NCBI GenBank assembly: GCA_947095535.1 | Contig: OX352773.1 | Location: forward strand, 257,757,590 to 257,821,589 | Length of the DNA: 64,000 nucleotides | Direction: 5' to 3' | From: Poecilobothrus nobilitatus | Lineage: Eukaryota; Arthropoda; Insecta; Diptera; Dolichopodidae | Part shown: one piece after another, positions 34,448 through 43,768 of the stretch | Layout of the letters: the number at the start of each line of letters is the position of its first letter | Position numbering within the stretch: the first letter of the stretch is position 1 | The notes under the pieces: model-generated | The model's database searches: none | The model's input: only the letters and a program-made list of their open reading frames with translations | Told to the model about the DNA's origin: nothing | Program-made: the position numbers and the translations under genes

Positions 34448-34713
34448 AAAAATAAACATGGCAATTCTGAACGGTACTATCAAAGATTAGGTAATCTTAG
34501 AAATAACTCGGGCCAATATCGCCAACAACAGAGTTATGCTAGGCAAGATCAGATAAAACCAATGGATAAAGCGAATATCTTTTCAAATAATAAGAATTCT
34601 TACCAAATGTCAGGATAACCCGGGCTAATATCGCCACCGACAGATTTATACTAGGCAAAGACAGTAAGAATTTAAAATAAATGAAAAAAGGATCAATCAA
34701 ATAACGTAGAGTT

Positions 34714-35523
34714 TTTTATGAATTAGCTTCAGAAGAACTACCTATGATTCAAATTACTATAAACAAACGAAATTTTATAGCATTAATAGACACAAGCTCA
34801 ACTTTAAGTATTGTAGACGATAAAGTTTTAGAATTTAGGAGAGATAGAAATACCACCAATACATTTTTCCACAACTAGTGGTAAAGACTCAATTAAATAC
34901 GAAGTACATACACCTTCACCTGATCAATTCAGATCCCCTCCGGGTGCTCTAATACGTTGGAAAAAGACAAGTTTACCACAACATAAATATCAATTTATTA
35001 TAGGAAATAATCTATTGATAATATTAATACAACAATAGACTTAGAAAAAGGAATAATTATACTAAATAATCAAAAACTGAAATTTCTAAATAACCCATAT
35101 TTATCAGAACAAATTTGCACTTTAGAACCATTAGACAATACATTACCTAAAGAAAATTCAGAAAACTCTCTAAACAATTACGAAGAAGAATCAGAATTTA
35201 CTATTCAATATAGAAAATGATAATGATAACGTTACAATGGATACTGTACACTCCGCAGAGGAAGAATTATTAGATTATATTCCAATTAAGGTAGAAATCG
35301 TTAATAAATATAAAACCCAAATCATCATAACTAACAATAAAACTACAGAAACAGAAACAATTTTAGGTAGAAAAATTATTTATATAACGAATTCTAATTT
35401 CAATAATTTTGGAGAAATATTTCGAAGACATTTAAACATACAGAATTGCAAGATACAAAACAGAAACTTCGCGATATGTATTCAAAATTCAAACACACAA
35501 CAAATAAAATTTATCAAATTTTA
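34714..35523 (+). pseudogene. Gypsy-type protease and N-terminal Pol region, broken
   Basis: The frame from 34714 reads YELASEELPMIQITINKR and then FIALIDTSSTLSIVDD. This is the retroviral-type aspartic protease active-site region, but the usual DTG is DTS here (Asp codon at 34789). After a shift near 34850 the next frame reads STTSGKDSIKYEVHTPSP, RWKKT and KYQFIIGNNLL, as in Pol of Gypsy elements just before RT. A final open stretch (35237-35523) contains MDTVHSAEEELLDYIPIKV. The RT itself is not found. Confidence 0.6.
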
Positions 35524-35739
35524 ATTTAGAGCACAAGGAATAGAAACAGAGATAGAAGCGGAAAAACAAATTTCGTTTTATCATGTAAAAGAAAGTAACC
35601 ACTCGGGTATATAAGAAACTTATAATAATCAAAAATTTCTGCGATCCATGTAACGGTAAAAGACTCAATTTATATTGAGATTTATATAAAAATTTTATTT
35701 GGATATATATTTGGGATTTATATAAAAATGTTATGTAGA

Positions 35740-36600
35740 ATACTGAATGTATGGCCATTAAAAATAATATCAAAATTTGCTGAATCAATAAACGACTTCT
35801 ACATTAATGTAACGAAAGAAATTAATATGCCTACTGAGGAGTTGGACTATGATGATATGAATAAATTTTCTCGTAGTACCTATCATAGTTTTAACTTGTA
35901 TCCAACTAATGCTGAAGAAGTGAGCACTGTTATTAATACTATGGTTATCTTTCTTCACAAATACTTTCCCGCAATCACTTAAAACAGCAGTTATTAGTCT
36001 TATTTTTTAGAACAGATACTTATCTGATCAGTCAAACTACCGACCAATTTCTGTCCTAAGTGCTTTTTCGAAGATTTTCGAATCTATCATAAAAAATCGA
36101 ATAAGTTCAATATGGTTTTGAAAACAATATGGTTTTGAAAAAAAATCGAATACAACCGCAGACTGCTTAAATATTACAAATTTTATTTCTAAAAGTATAG
36201 ATGATAAGAAATAATATGTTGCTTGCGTCAAATACAAAAAGCATTTGACTGTGTAGATCATGAAATTCTCTTATTTAAATTAGTAAAAATGAATTTCAAA
36301 TATCTCAGTCAAATATCTTTTTTTAAATCTTATTTGTGCAATCGTTTGCAAAAAGTTCGGCTTAATAGTACAGAAAGCAAACCAAAACAGAATAACAAAG
36401 GTGTTCCATAAGGTTCTATCTTGGGGCCAGATCTTTTTATGATGTTAGATGTTAAAATGATCGATGAATGGTTAAAAAAACATCGCCTTCTTTTAAATAT
36501 TAAAAAAACTAAAATTATACTTTTCAAAAGCAAAAATTTCCAAAACACTAATATTATTTTATATTATATTGTCGAGAAAAATTATGTGTTTTTAAAGTGT
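35740..36600 (+). pseudogene. LINE reverse transcriptase remnant (3' half of the split LINE)
   Basis: From 35740 the frame reads KFAESINDFYINVTKEINM and NAEEVSTVINTM, parallel to the same region of the LINE at 22781-25690. RT blocks follow: SNYRPISVLSAFSKIFESI, KAFDCVDHEILLFKL (A motif, catalytic Asp present), GVP-stop-GSILGPDLF (B motif with the Gln codon turned into TAA at 36409-36411), and then a jump straight to MIDEWLKKHRLLLNIKKTK. The YADD-containing segment between them has been deleted. It ends near 36600 against dispersed repeat C. Same LINE family as the 22.8-kb copy, more decayed. Confidence 0.7.
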
Positions 36601-36634
36601 TGCGTTGGATGTGTTCTATTATAGGAAAAAAAAT

Positions 36635-37030
36635 CAGCTGTCTCCACCACAGAACCGACCACCACTACGCGAGAAAATTTTTTCTTAATTATTTTTCTCA
36701 TAATATTTTTCTGTTACAAAATATTCGTAAAAAAAACTTGAAAATTACACTAGTAAACTACTACTTCCAGTTGTCCGATTTACTCCAAAAACTTATCAAT
36801 CCGAGATATTTACATCAAAACCTTGAATATGAAATTTCAAAAAATTCCACTCAGTCGTATCCTGTACACGTGCCCACAGCCACACACACACAGACAGACA
36901 TTTCGCTAAAAAAAATTGTGTACAGCCTTCTACGCACCGGAGTAGTGCATATTTGCCAAAATCTCGGGTAGAATTTTTTTAATGAAAACAATACCTACTT
37001 TATACAATTGTATGCGGTCGGTAAAAGTAT
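36635..37030 (+). repeat. Dispersed repeat C, copy 2
   Basis: The compact copy of the family described at 19655-20410: starts ATCAGCTGTCTCCACCACAG, AACCGACC and ends TGTATGCGGTCGGTAAAA. It lacks the 250-bp insertion and the long CA tract. It abuts the truncated LINE RT remnant, so it may have inserted there. No coding capacity. Confidence 0.55.
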
Positions 37031-37500
37031 TAAGCTGAATTTAAAATATAAAGACATCTGAAAATAGGGCGAGCTGTAGCTCCATAATCATATGTTCGTT
37101 TGTTTGAACTTCTTACAAATTTTTCGTTTTATCATTATCATGCCTAAATAGTTGATCTGATTTAGTTTAAAGTTTGCACAGATGTTATTTCTTGGCAAAG
37201 GAGTTCAAAAAATTTATTTGATTACTATGCATTAATTCATTTAGGCCCTTATACAAAGTGAAAATAATAACCCTAAAATAATATTATTTTTTTGCAAAAA
37301 TATGATAAAAACCATTCACAATATTCCATTATTTAAAAAAGTATGCATTATTAAGCAATTAAATGAAAACTTGTTGCAAACTGAAGAAATGAAATGAAAA
37401 AACTTTGATTAGATCCCCCAATTCCTGAAATTATAATGTAATATTAATTTTTTCTACTAATTAAATCATTTTTTTTTTGTACATTAACTTTTTATTATTT
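37031..37500. other. Spacer, nothing recognised
   Basis: AT-rich. The opening 37060-37210 (GAGCTGTAGCTCC, TTCGTTTGTTTGAACTTC) resembles the same kind of degenerate repeat as 28000-28140 (GTAGTAGCTCCCAT, TTTGTCTGTTTGTTTGTG). No gene. Confidence 0.4.
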
Positions 37501-37562
37501 TATCCGAACTTGGTTACTTTAGATACATAATAGATATGTTGTAATGTAGAAAAAATATTTAA
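37501..37562 (+). promoter_or_regulatory. Candidate U6 promoter (PSE-like and TATA-like)
   Basis: Insect U6 genes use an upstream proximal sequence element and a TATA box about 25-30 bp before the start. Here AATATTTAAAAAAT lies at about -27 to -14 and CCGAACTTGGTTAC at about -77 to -64. The PSE-like block is somewhat farther upstream than usual, so this is suggestive only. Confidence 0.35.
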
Positions 37563-37579
37563 AAAATAAAAATTATTTT

Positions 37580-37596
37580 GTTCTTGCTTCGGCAGA

Positions 37597-37636
<40 letters not shown>

Positions 37637-37686
37637 GGCCCCTGCGCAAGGATGACACGCAAAATCGTGAAGCGTTCCACATTTTT
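37580..37686 (+). ncRNA. U6: U6 spliceosomal snRNA
   Basis: 107 nt starting GTTCTTGCTTCGGCAGAACA and ending in CGTTCCACATTTTT. It contains every conserved U6 element: the 5' stem-loop, the ACAGAGA box (GATACAGAGAAGATTAGC), the AGC triad region, and the internal stem-loop with CCCCTGCGCAAGGATGACAC. From memory it matches the Drosophila U6 sequence throughout. U6 is the catalytic core RNA of the spliceosome; it pairs with U4, then with U2 and the 5' splice site. It is a Pol III gene and the terminal T run (37682-37686) is the expected terminator. The intact sequence and lack of an A tail argue for a real gene rather than a retrocopy, though promoter evidence is weak. Confidence 0.95.
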
Positions 37687-37892
37687 CGAAAAAAAAAAAA
37701 GTTTTTTGATTTTCCGGAAAGGACAACGTGGAATTTGAAAGCCTCGTGGGTAAATTAAAAAACCGATTCAAATTTGGAAATAAATTATTATAATTCTTTG
37801 TAAAAATAATAAATTTAAAATAAGAAATAAAGTGTTTGGTTAAAAAAAAAAAAAATTTGCAATACTCTATTAAAAAATAAAAACGTGCTATT
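37687..37892. other. Short spacer between U6 and the LINE
   Basis: About 200 bp with an A run right after the U6 terminator, a less AT-rich piece (TTTTCCGGAAAGGACAACGT at 37713) and a second A run at 37841-37854. No gene seen. Confidence 0.5.
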
Positions 37893-38298
37893 GGCCTGGG
37901 TACAGTCACCGCGTGGGTAGACCCTCCTGGGCACAGGACAGGATCAAAGGAAGTTTCCTACAGCAGAACCTAAATACTAAGCCTGGAAAACGGATTCATC
38001 TGGATAAGTGAAAAACCGCGGGAAAATAGCCAAGAAAAGGTGCACACGTGCGAGCTTGCCTTCTAGGGGAGCCAACCAATACAAAATTAAAACAAATAAA
38101 TAAAGGTTTCAAAAACTTCGAAACACAATCCAAAAGCCACAAAACCCAAATTTGAGACAGAACACTTCGCTCCCTGATATAATTTGCGAATTATAACAAA
38201 GGAGCAAAACCACCAAATATACGGACCCATTCTTGCTACTATATCGTAAAAGATATAATAGCCAAGAAACAGACAAGGACAGAGGAGGGAAAGGAGAA
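37893..38298 (+). promoter_or_regulatory. LINE 5' UTR
   Basis: GC-richer leader (CACCGCGTGGGTAGACCC, AAACCGCGGGAAAATAGCC, GCACACGTGCGAGCTTGCC) before the ORF1 start. LINE 5' UTRs usually hold an internal promoter; none of the known core motifs was confirmed here. Confidence 0.45.
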
Positions 38299-39564
38299 AT
38301 GGCTCCCCTAGGGGGCCCGGTAAAAAGGAAAAAAACGAAAAACAACAATGCACCCTTTAACTTCGCTTACCCCGCCCTTGGGGCAAAAGCAGCCGACGGA
38401 GAAAAAAAATTCATAGTAGTAAAACCGCAAGACAACAATCAAAATATGAAAACTTTCAACATCTTCGCTATCAACAAGGCAATGAAAGCTGTGGCAAGCA
38501 ATTTCGAAGCCAAATATAATAGAGAAGGCAACATAACATTGGAAGTACCTAACAAGAAGGTGGCGGAGAGGTTCATAGCAACCACAATGCTCCACAACGT
38601 TCCAGTAAAAATTGAATACCTAAAATCTTTAAACCAATCGAAAGGAATCTTCTTCTGCTACCAGCTAGCAGACGAAAGTGTGAACGATGAAGAAATACTT
38701 GACGAGATAAGAAAGGATAATCCGGGAATCGAGGTGGCGGAAATATACCGCTTCCCTGGCAGGAAACCCAACAGCCAAGGACACATAAACAAATACAGCG
38801 GTCTCATCAGCATTACCTTCGAGAGCTACGAACCACCAAAATCCGTTAAAATTGGTTTTTTGAATGTCGAAGTAAGAAAGTCGTACCCTACACCAATGAG
38901 ATGCGCATCGTGTCAGATGTTAGGTCATAGGGCTAAGTTCTGCAAGGAACCGGCCACCAAATGCGGTCAATGTTCAGGAGCAGTGGAGAAACAGAATTTG
39001 GACACCCACAAAAGTTTATGCAAAACGCTAAAATGCATAAACTGCAACATTGAGAAACTGGATGATAACCATGCCCCTAACGATCAAAGATGCCCGACAT
39101 ACCTGAAAGAAAAAGAGGTCCTAAAAATAAAAACGGACAACAGATGTACCAAAGGAGAGGCCTATAAAATTTATAGGGAAATGCAAACTCACCATCCAAT
39201 ACAAACCAAGAACACACATATCAACACAGAAGTAGTAACTGACATATCGAACGCAGAACCAAAACCATCAACATCAAAACAAGCGACACAAAGCGAGAAA
39301 CCACTAACAATCTCGCAAGTAATAAGAACAGCGCAGGAAGATCTCATAAAAGAGGGCCTACTTGCGCAGGAAATGCAACAGATTATAAATAACGCCATCA
39401 AAGTATTCCACATAAGAAGGCAAGAAAGAAAAAACACCACACAAGAAACGCAAGAAATTTTCAACTTAAACGAAGATGACGAGATGACCCCGGAAAAAAC
39501 CAAGAACAACAAAAAGAACCAAAGTAATAATAAAACTCCTAAAACCATAGAACCAACCCGATAA
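38299..39564 (+). CDS. LINE ORF1 protein (Gag-like, three zinc knuckles)
   Basis: An intact frame of 421 codons from the first ATG (MAPLGGPVKRKKTKNNN); the frame is open further upstream to 38233 but without an ATG. The N-terminus is basic. The middle (residues ~45-190) would be an RRM-like or nucleic-acid-binding part. Three Cys-rich knuckles follow at roughly residues 205-275: CASCQMLGHRAKFC (CX2CX4HX4C), then CGQC with a later HKSLC, and CINC with a later HAPNDQRC. The C-terminus is polar and Asn/Thr-rich. ORF1 proteins of this type coat the element RNA and form the RNP. ORF2 starts 34 nt after the stop, so reinitiation is a plausible way of translating it. Confidence 0.85.
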   Translation: MAPLGGPVKRKKTKNNNAPFNFAYPALGAKAADGEKKFIVVKPQDNNQNMKTFNIFAINKAMKAVASNFEAKYNREGNITLEVPNKKVAERFIATTMLHNVPVKIEYLKSLNQSKGIFFCYQLADESVNDEEILDEIRKDNPGIEVAEIYRFPGRKPNSQGHINKYSGLISITFESYEPPKSVKIGFLNVEVRKSYPTPMRCASCQMLGHRAKFCKEPATKCGQCSGAVEKQNLDTHKSLCKTLKCINCNIEKLDDNHAPNDQRCPTYLKEKEVLKIKTDNRCTKGEAYKIYREMQTHHPIQTKNTHINTEVVTDISNAEPKPSTSKQATQSEKPLTISQVIRTAQEDLIKEGLLAQEMQQIINNAIKVFHIRRQERKNTTQETQEIFNLNEDDEMTPEKTKNNKKNQSNNKTPKTIEPTR

Positions 39565-39598
39565 AAATAGCAACCACAAACGAACCCCAATAAACACA

Positions 39599-42500
39599 AT
39601 GATAGGTACAAAAATTAGCAACAGCAAGTCCATAAATAAGAAGAACAATAGGAACATAGACACCCAAAACAGCCCACATACCACCACAGGAAATAATCAC
39701 ACACAAACAACCACCCAGACGACCATACTTCAATGGAACGTACAAGGCTACCAGAAGAATAGGCCGTTTCTGGAAATGCTAGTAAGGGAACACAAACCCC
39801 TTATAATAGCGCTTCAGGAAACCCACATAAGCAGAACAACCCAAACAAATAGCATAAAGAACTACAACCTCATGATGCCACAGACTCCAGGAGGGCGAGG
39901 AGGGGTGGGTTTCCTCATCCACCCAAGCCTGGATTTTTCTTGCCACCCTTTAAACTCGAGGATAGAAGCAGCTGCTATAAAGGTGAAACTACCAAATAAT
40001 AACACACGTACAACCATAGCAAACCTATATATAAAACATTATGAAGAAATAGAGATAAGGGACCTGGAAGAACTAAGGGCTCAACTTGATACCCCCTTTA
40101 TCATCCTAGGGGATTTTAATGCAAGGAGCACGATGTGGGGCGATGTATTGACAACAAGGAAGGGAAAAGCAGTAGAAGAGTGGCTAGAAAGGGATGCGGA
40201 GGTAGTGCTTCTGAATGATGGCAGCCCAACGCTTCTGTCAACCAGGGGCACGCTTACCTGCATCGACCTAACCCTACTACACCACGCACTAGCAAACAGA
40301 TACAAGTGGAACACCAGGTCAAACCCGAAAGGGGCAGACCACATGCCGATCCTGATAACAGAACCCAACCAGAGAAACAGGGCGACAAATAGGCACAACA
40401 AAAGCACATATAATGATAAAAGAGCGGACTGGTCCAAATTCCAGAGAATGGTTGATAAATTCCTGGAAAAGAAAGTAGAGAGCACAAACATAAACCAGGA
40501 AGCTGCCACCCTCACAAAAGCCCTAAAATACGGTGCTAGCCAGGCCATCCCGAGAAGAATAAATAAAATGGATAACAGCAAACCTGCGTGGGCAAGCCCG
40601 GAAGTAAAACGACTGGCCAGGGAAAGAGACAGGCTCTGGAGAGCATACACCAGAAACCAGAATGCCAACACCAACCTGCTGATACCCCTCAAAAAAGTGG
40701 GAGCACTGTTAAGAAGAGAAGTCAAGAAAGCAAGAGGTGAAAGCTGGACAAAGTTTGCAGATAGCATAGACGGGACTGACATGGCAGAGACCTGAGCAAA
40801 GGCACGGAGAATCCTGAACTTAAAAGGGAAAAAAAACGAAATAGCCCTAGATATAAACGGAACCATAAGCCAAAACAACTTCGAGATAGCCGAAGAATTT
40901 GCAAAAAACTATCAGAGCGAACTAAAGAAAATAAAGGAGAACCAAGCCACAGGGGAAAGAAGAACTGGGGAAATCACAGCCACCGAAACAAACATGACAG
41001 ATGCCACCATCACACGAGAAGAAGTCATGGGCGCAGTAAGCAAGGGCAAAGGCAAATCACCGGGCCTGGACGGAATCACATACACCCTGGTCAAAAACAG
41101 CGGGCTCACATACCTAAATAGGTTAACGCGCCTATATAACAGGATCTACGACGCAGGCATAGTACCCCAGGGATGGAAAATAGCCGAACTGATCCCCCTA
41201 GTAAAACAAGGGAAAAACCCAACGGACCCGAATAGCTACAGATACATTTCGCTAATCTCGGTCCTCTCCAAGATCCTGGAAAGGATAGTAGCTAATAGAA
41301 TCAGCTGGATTATAGAGAAAAAATGTCCAAAGGAGATACATGGATTCAGACCTGCAAGGGGGACGAACACAATGCTACAAGAGATAGAGGATACAGTGGC
41401 AGAAGACTTCGAAAACAAAGGCCACATCGACCGCCTCTCGTTGGATCTCAAGAAAGCCTTCGATATGGTGAAAACCGAACCAGTGCTAAAACAACTCGCA
41501 AAGTGGAACGCCGGAAGGAAAATCATAGGATACACTAAAAGCTTCCTGGCAAATAGAAGATTTATGGTACGGGCCAACGGCGAATTCTCGGATGCAAGAA
41601 ACACACTACAGGGAATACCGCAAGGATCACCACTTTCGACCAGGTATTTCAATCTCCACATAAACAGCCTGAGCCAGGAATTGAGTAAAGTCAGCGGGCT
41701 ACAGCACTGGATATATGCGGACAACATATGTATCACGACGCCGGGAAACAGGAACGAGAGAATGGCAGTGCTAGGAAGAGCTGTTCAAAAAATAAAAGAA
41801 TGGTGTAATATAAACGGAGGGGAACTAGCAGAGGAAAAATCGGAACTAATACATTTCTGTCACAAAAGGACCTGTGATGTGGAGCCGGCACAAATAGGGT
41901 CATCACAAATCCGTTACCAGCCCAACATCAAGCTCCTAGGGATAACCTTCAGCAACAAGCTAAAATATAATGCACATGTTGCAGATCTAAATAGCAAACT
42001 GGACAAAACAAACAATCTGCAGGAAGAAAACAGGGCCGCCGGTAAATGTAGCTCTCAAAATAGCTAAAGCAGTCATCTTCGGAAGGATCGATGCAGGCAT
42101 CACGATCTACGGATTCACCACGGACATGAACTTAAAAAAGATCCAGGTTAGAGTAAATAATGCGGCAAGGATAGCAACGGGCGCCCTCAAATACACAAAG
42201 GTGGACTCCCTATTAGTAGAAGCGAGCCTTCCAAACATCCTGGAAAGGAGAAACCTACTTGCAACCAAGAACATCGTAAAAGCCTACTTAAACCCCAACC
42301 ACTCCCTACACAAAAGAGTAAGTGACGAAATAGCAGACAACATCGTAAGAAGCAGACCAGGTATAACCAAGGCAATCGAACTGCTAAAACAAACCGGAAT
42401 CCAACTAAGCACAACAGTGGAAACGTTCCCCAGTCAGCCCAACTGGGGCACACTACACAACAGTGTCATACAAGAGCTGGCATGCAGGAGCAAAGAAACC

Positions 42501-43336
42501 ACAACGCACGCCGAATACAGAGCCAGGTTCAAATAGCTCCAAGAATCACACCCGGCCAAGCATGAGATCTACACGGACGCCTCGAAGAGCGAAAGGGGAG
42601 TAGGATTCGCAGTAGTGGTGGACAGCAAGCTATGGGCAAAGGGCTGCCTCGACCCGGCAAGCTCGGCTTTCGACGGAGAGCTGATAGCAATCACAGCAGC
42701 ACTACAGGCAGCAGAAGGGCTGGAGGAAAGGACAAACATATACACCGACAGCCTGAGCGCAATTGAGGCTATAAACAACAAGAACCCAAAAGAGAACATA
42801 ATAAATTGGGCGAGATACACATTAAAAAGGAACAAGGGCAAAATAAAACTATGCTGGGTACCAGGCCACTCCGGAATCCCAGGAAATGAAATAGCAGATA
42901 AGGAAGCAGACCTCGCAGTAAACTCCCCAACGATCATGGTTCCTCCCAAAACAACGAAACACGCGGTTAACCTGATCAGGAAATTCAGCGAAGAAATGAA
43001 ACAAAGAAACTGGGACAATGCCGACCACCTGTTAAAAAAGACCTTCCCACAAATACAACAGCACCAAATTGCGGTGACAGGCAGCAGGAAAACCGATATT
43101 AAAATTATCCGAATAAGGCTGGGGGTCACGCTGGCCACACACGCACACATATACGGCCTACAGGACCCACCAAACTGCGGCTTCTGCGACGGGCAGCTAA
43201 CCATACAACACATTATCCAAGACTGCCCATACTCAAGGGGGAAATTTGATTGGGAAGTGCTTAGAATGGAATCGAAAGAAGACCTACACAAAATAAAAAA
43301 CAGGTTAGAAGCATACGACATATGGAACCTAATTTA
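39599..43336 (+). pseudogene. LINE ORF2: endonuclease, reverse transcriptase, RNase H (inactivated)
   Basis: Begins with an AP-type endonuclease: LQWNVQGYQKNR, ALQETHI (Glu), ILGDFNARS (Asp, Asn), GADHMPI (Asp, His). An in-frame TGA at 40793 (likely from TGG) separates it from the RT, which reads SPGLDGITYTLV, SYRYISLISVLSKILERI, HGFRPARGT, LSLDLKKAFDMV (A motif), GIPQGSPLS (B) and HWIYADNICI (C), where YADD has become YADN. A frameshift near 42025 leads to the thumb region and, after an in-frame TAG at 42534, an apparently intact RNase H: IYTDASKS, DGELIAI, IYTDSLSAI, WVPGHSGIPGNEIADKEAD. The end carries a CGFCDG...HIIQDC zinc-binding motif. Four lesions in 3.7 kb indicate a recently dead copy. 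Confidence 0.85.
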
Positions 43337-43768
43337 ATTTAATAACAGAGGGGGAAAAAAAAAACAACAACACGCAAAAAATCACAAGAATACAAACGCA
43401 AAACCTGGGTTACACCAAATTACACTACATAGTGTAGGTGGACATGGAGTCGCGGAGGATAGCCGACCCAGGTTTTAAACTAGGAAGGAAGACTGCATAT
43501 ACCGAAAACCTAAAACTCAGATAATATAAATAAAACAATAAATAAACCAAAGTGGTTATAAAAACTAATAAATAATATACAAATCAAAATAATAATGGAA
43601 AAATAAACTGGAAGACAAGAAAAATAGATATCAAACTAAAAATAGATACTAAACCAAAGATAGATATTAAACTAAAAATATATATATCTGTTGGCCCACA
43701 TCCGAAAGGAAAAGGGCTCTACCCTTCGGGGCATATTTATTATACCCCGTAAAGGAAAAAAAAAAAAA
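43337..43768 (+). other. LINE 3' UTR with stem-loops and short tandem repeat
   Basis: AAACCTGGGT (43401-43410) can pair with ACCCAGGTTT (43466-43475), enclosing a smaller TACACTACATAGTGTA hairpin at 43421-43436. A second hairpin, CCGAA..GGG/CCCTTCGG, spans 43702-43729 near the end. Three to four copies of an 18-19 bp AT-rich unit (ATAGATATCAAACTAAAA) lie at 43621-43682. Stem-loops near the 3' end are often what the element's own RT recognises; that role is inferred here. Confidence 0.6.

Larger units (their letters stand above)
32890..35660 (+). mobile_element. Degraded Gypsy-type LTR retrotransposon
   Basis: A 5' LTR-like leader, a primer-binding-site-like sequence, a gag remnant and a protease region follow in the normal order. 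Reverse transcriptase and RNase H are missing. A short tail near 35565-35610 (FYHVKESNHSGI) resembles the His/His-type zinc-binding region of integrase, which would mean an internal deletion, but this is uncertain. No 3' LTR was found. The flanking LINE halves (to 32760 and from 35740) suggest it inserted into that LINE. The exact LTR start is not determined. Confidence 0.65.
37893..43768 (+). mobile_element. Nearly complete I-superfamily LINE
   Basis: A 5.9-kb non-LTR retrotransposon with 5' UTR, ORF1, ORF2 and 3' UTR ending in an A tail (43754-43768). It is far less AT-rich than the surroundings, showing recent arrival. RNase H downstream of RT places it in the I superfamily (I, Loa, R1-like and related clades); the exact clade is undecided. 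Damage is slight: two stop codons and one frameshift, all in ORF2. The 5' boundary (GGCCTGGGTACAGTCACC) is estimated from the base-composition change. No target duplication was identified. Confidence 0.85.

Noticed and set aside
37580..37686. U6 as a retrotransposed pseudogene linked to the LINE
   Set aside because: The sequence is full length and appears mutation-free, ends in a Pol III terminator with no A tail directly at the RNA 3' end beyond the terminator, and the LINE begins 200 bp later. A pseudogene is still possible because the promoter match is weak.
40081..40878. 265-codon open frame on the minus strand
   Set aside because: Antisense shadow of the LINE endonuclease; composition-driven and without recognisable motifs. 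The same applies to 42569-43321, opposite RNase H, and 41236-41736, opposite RT.
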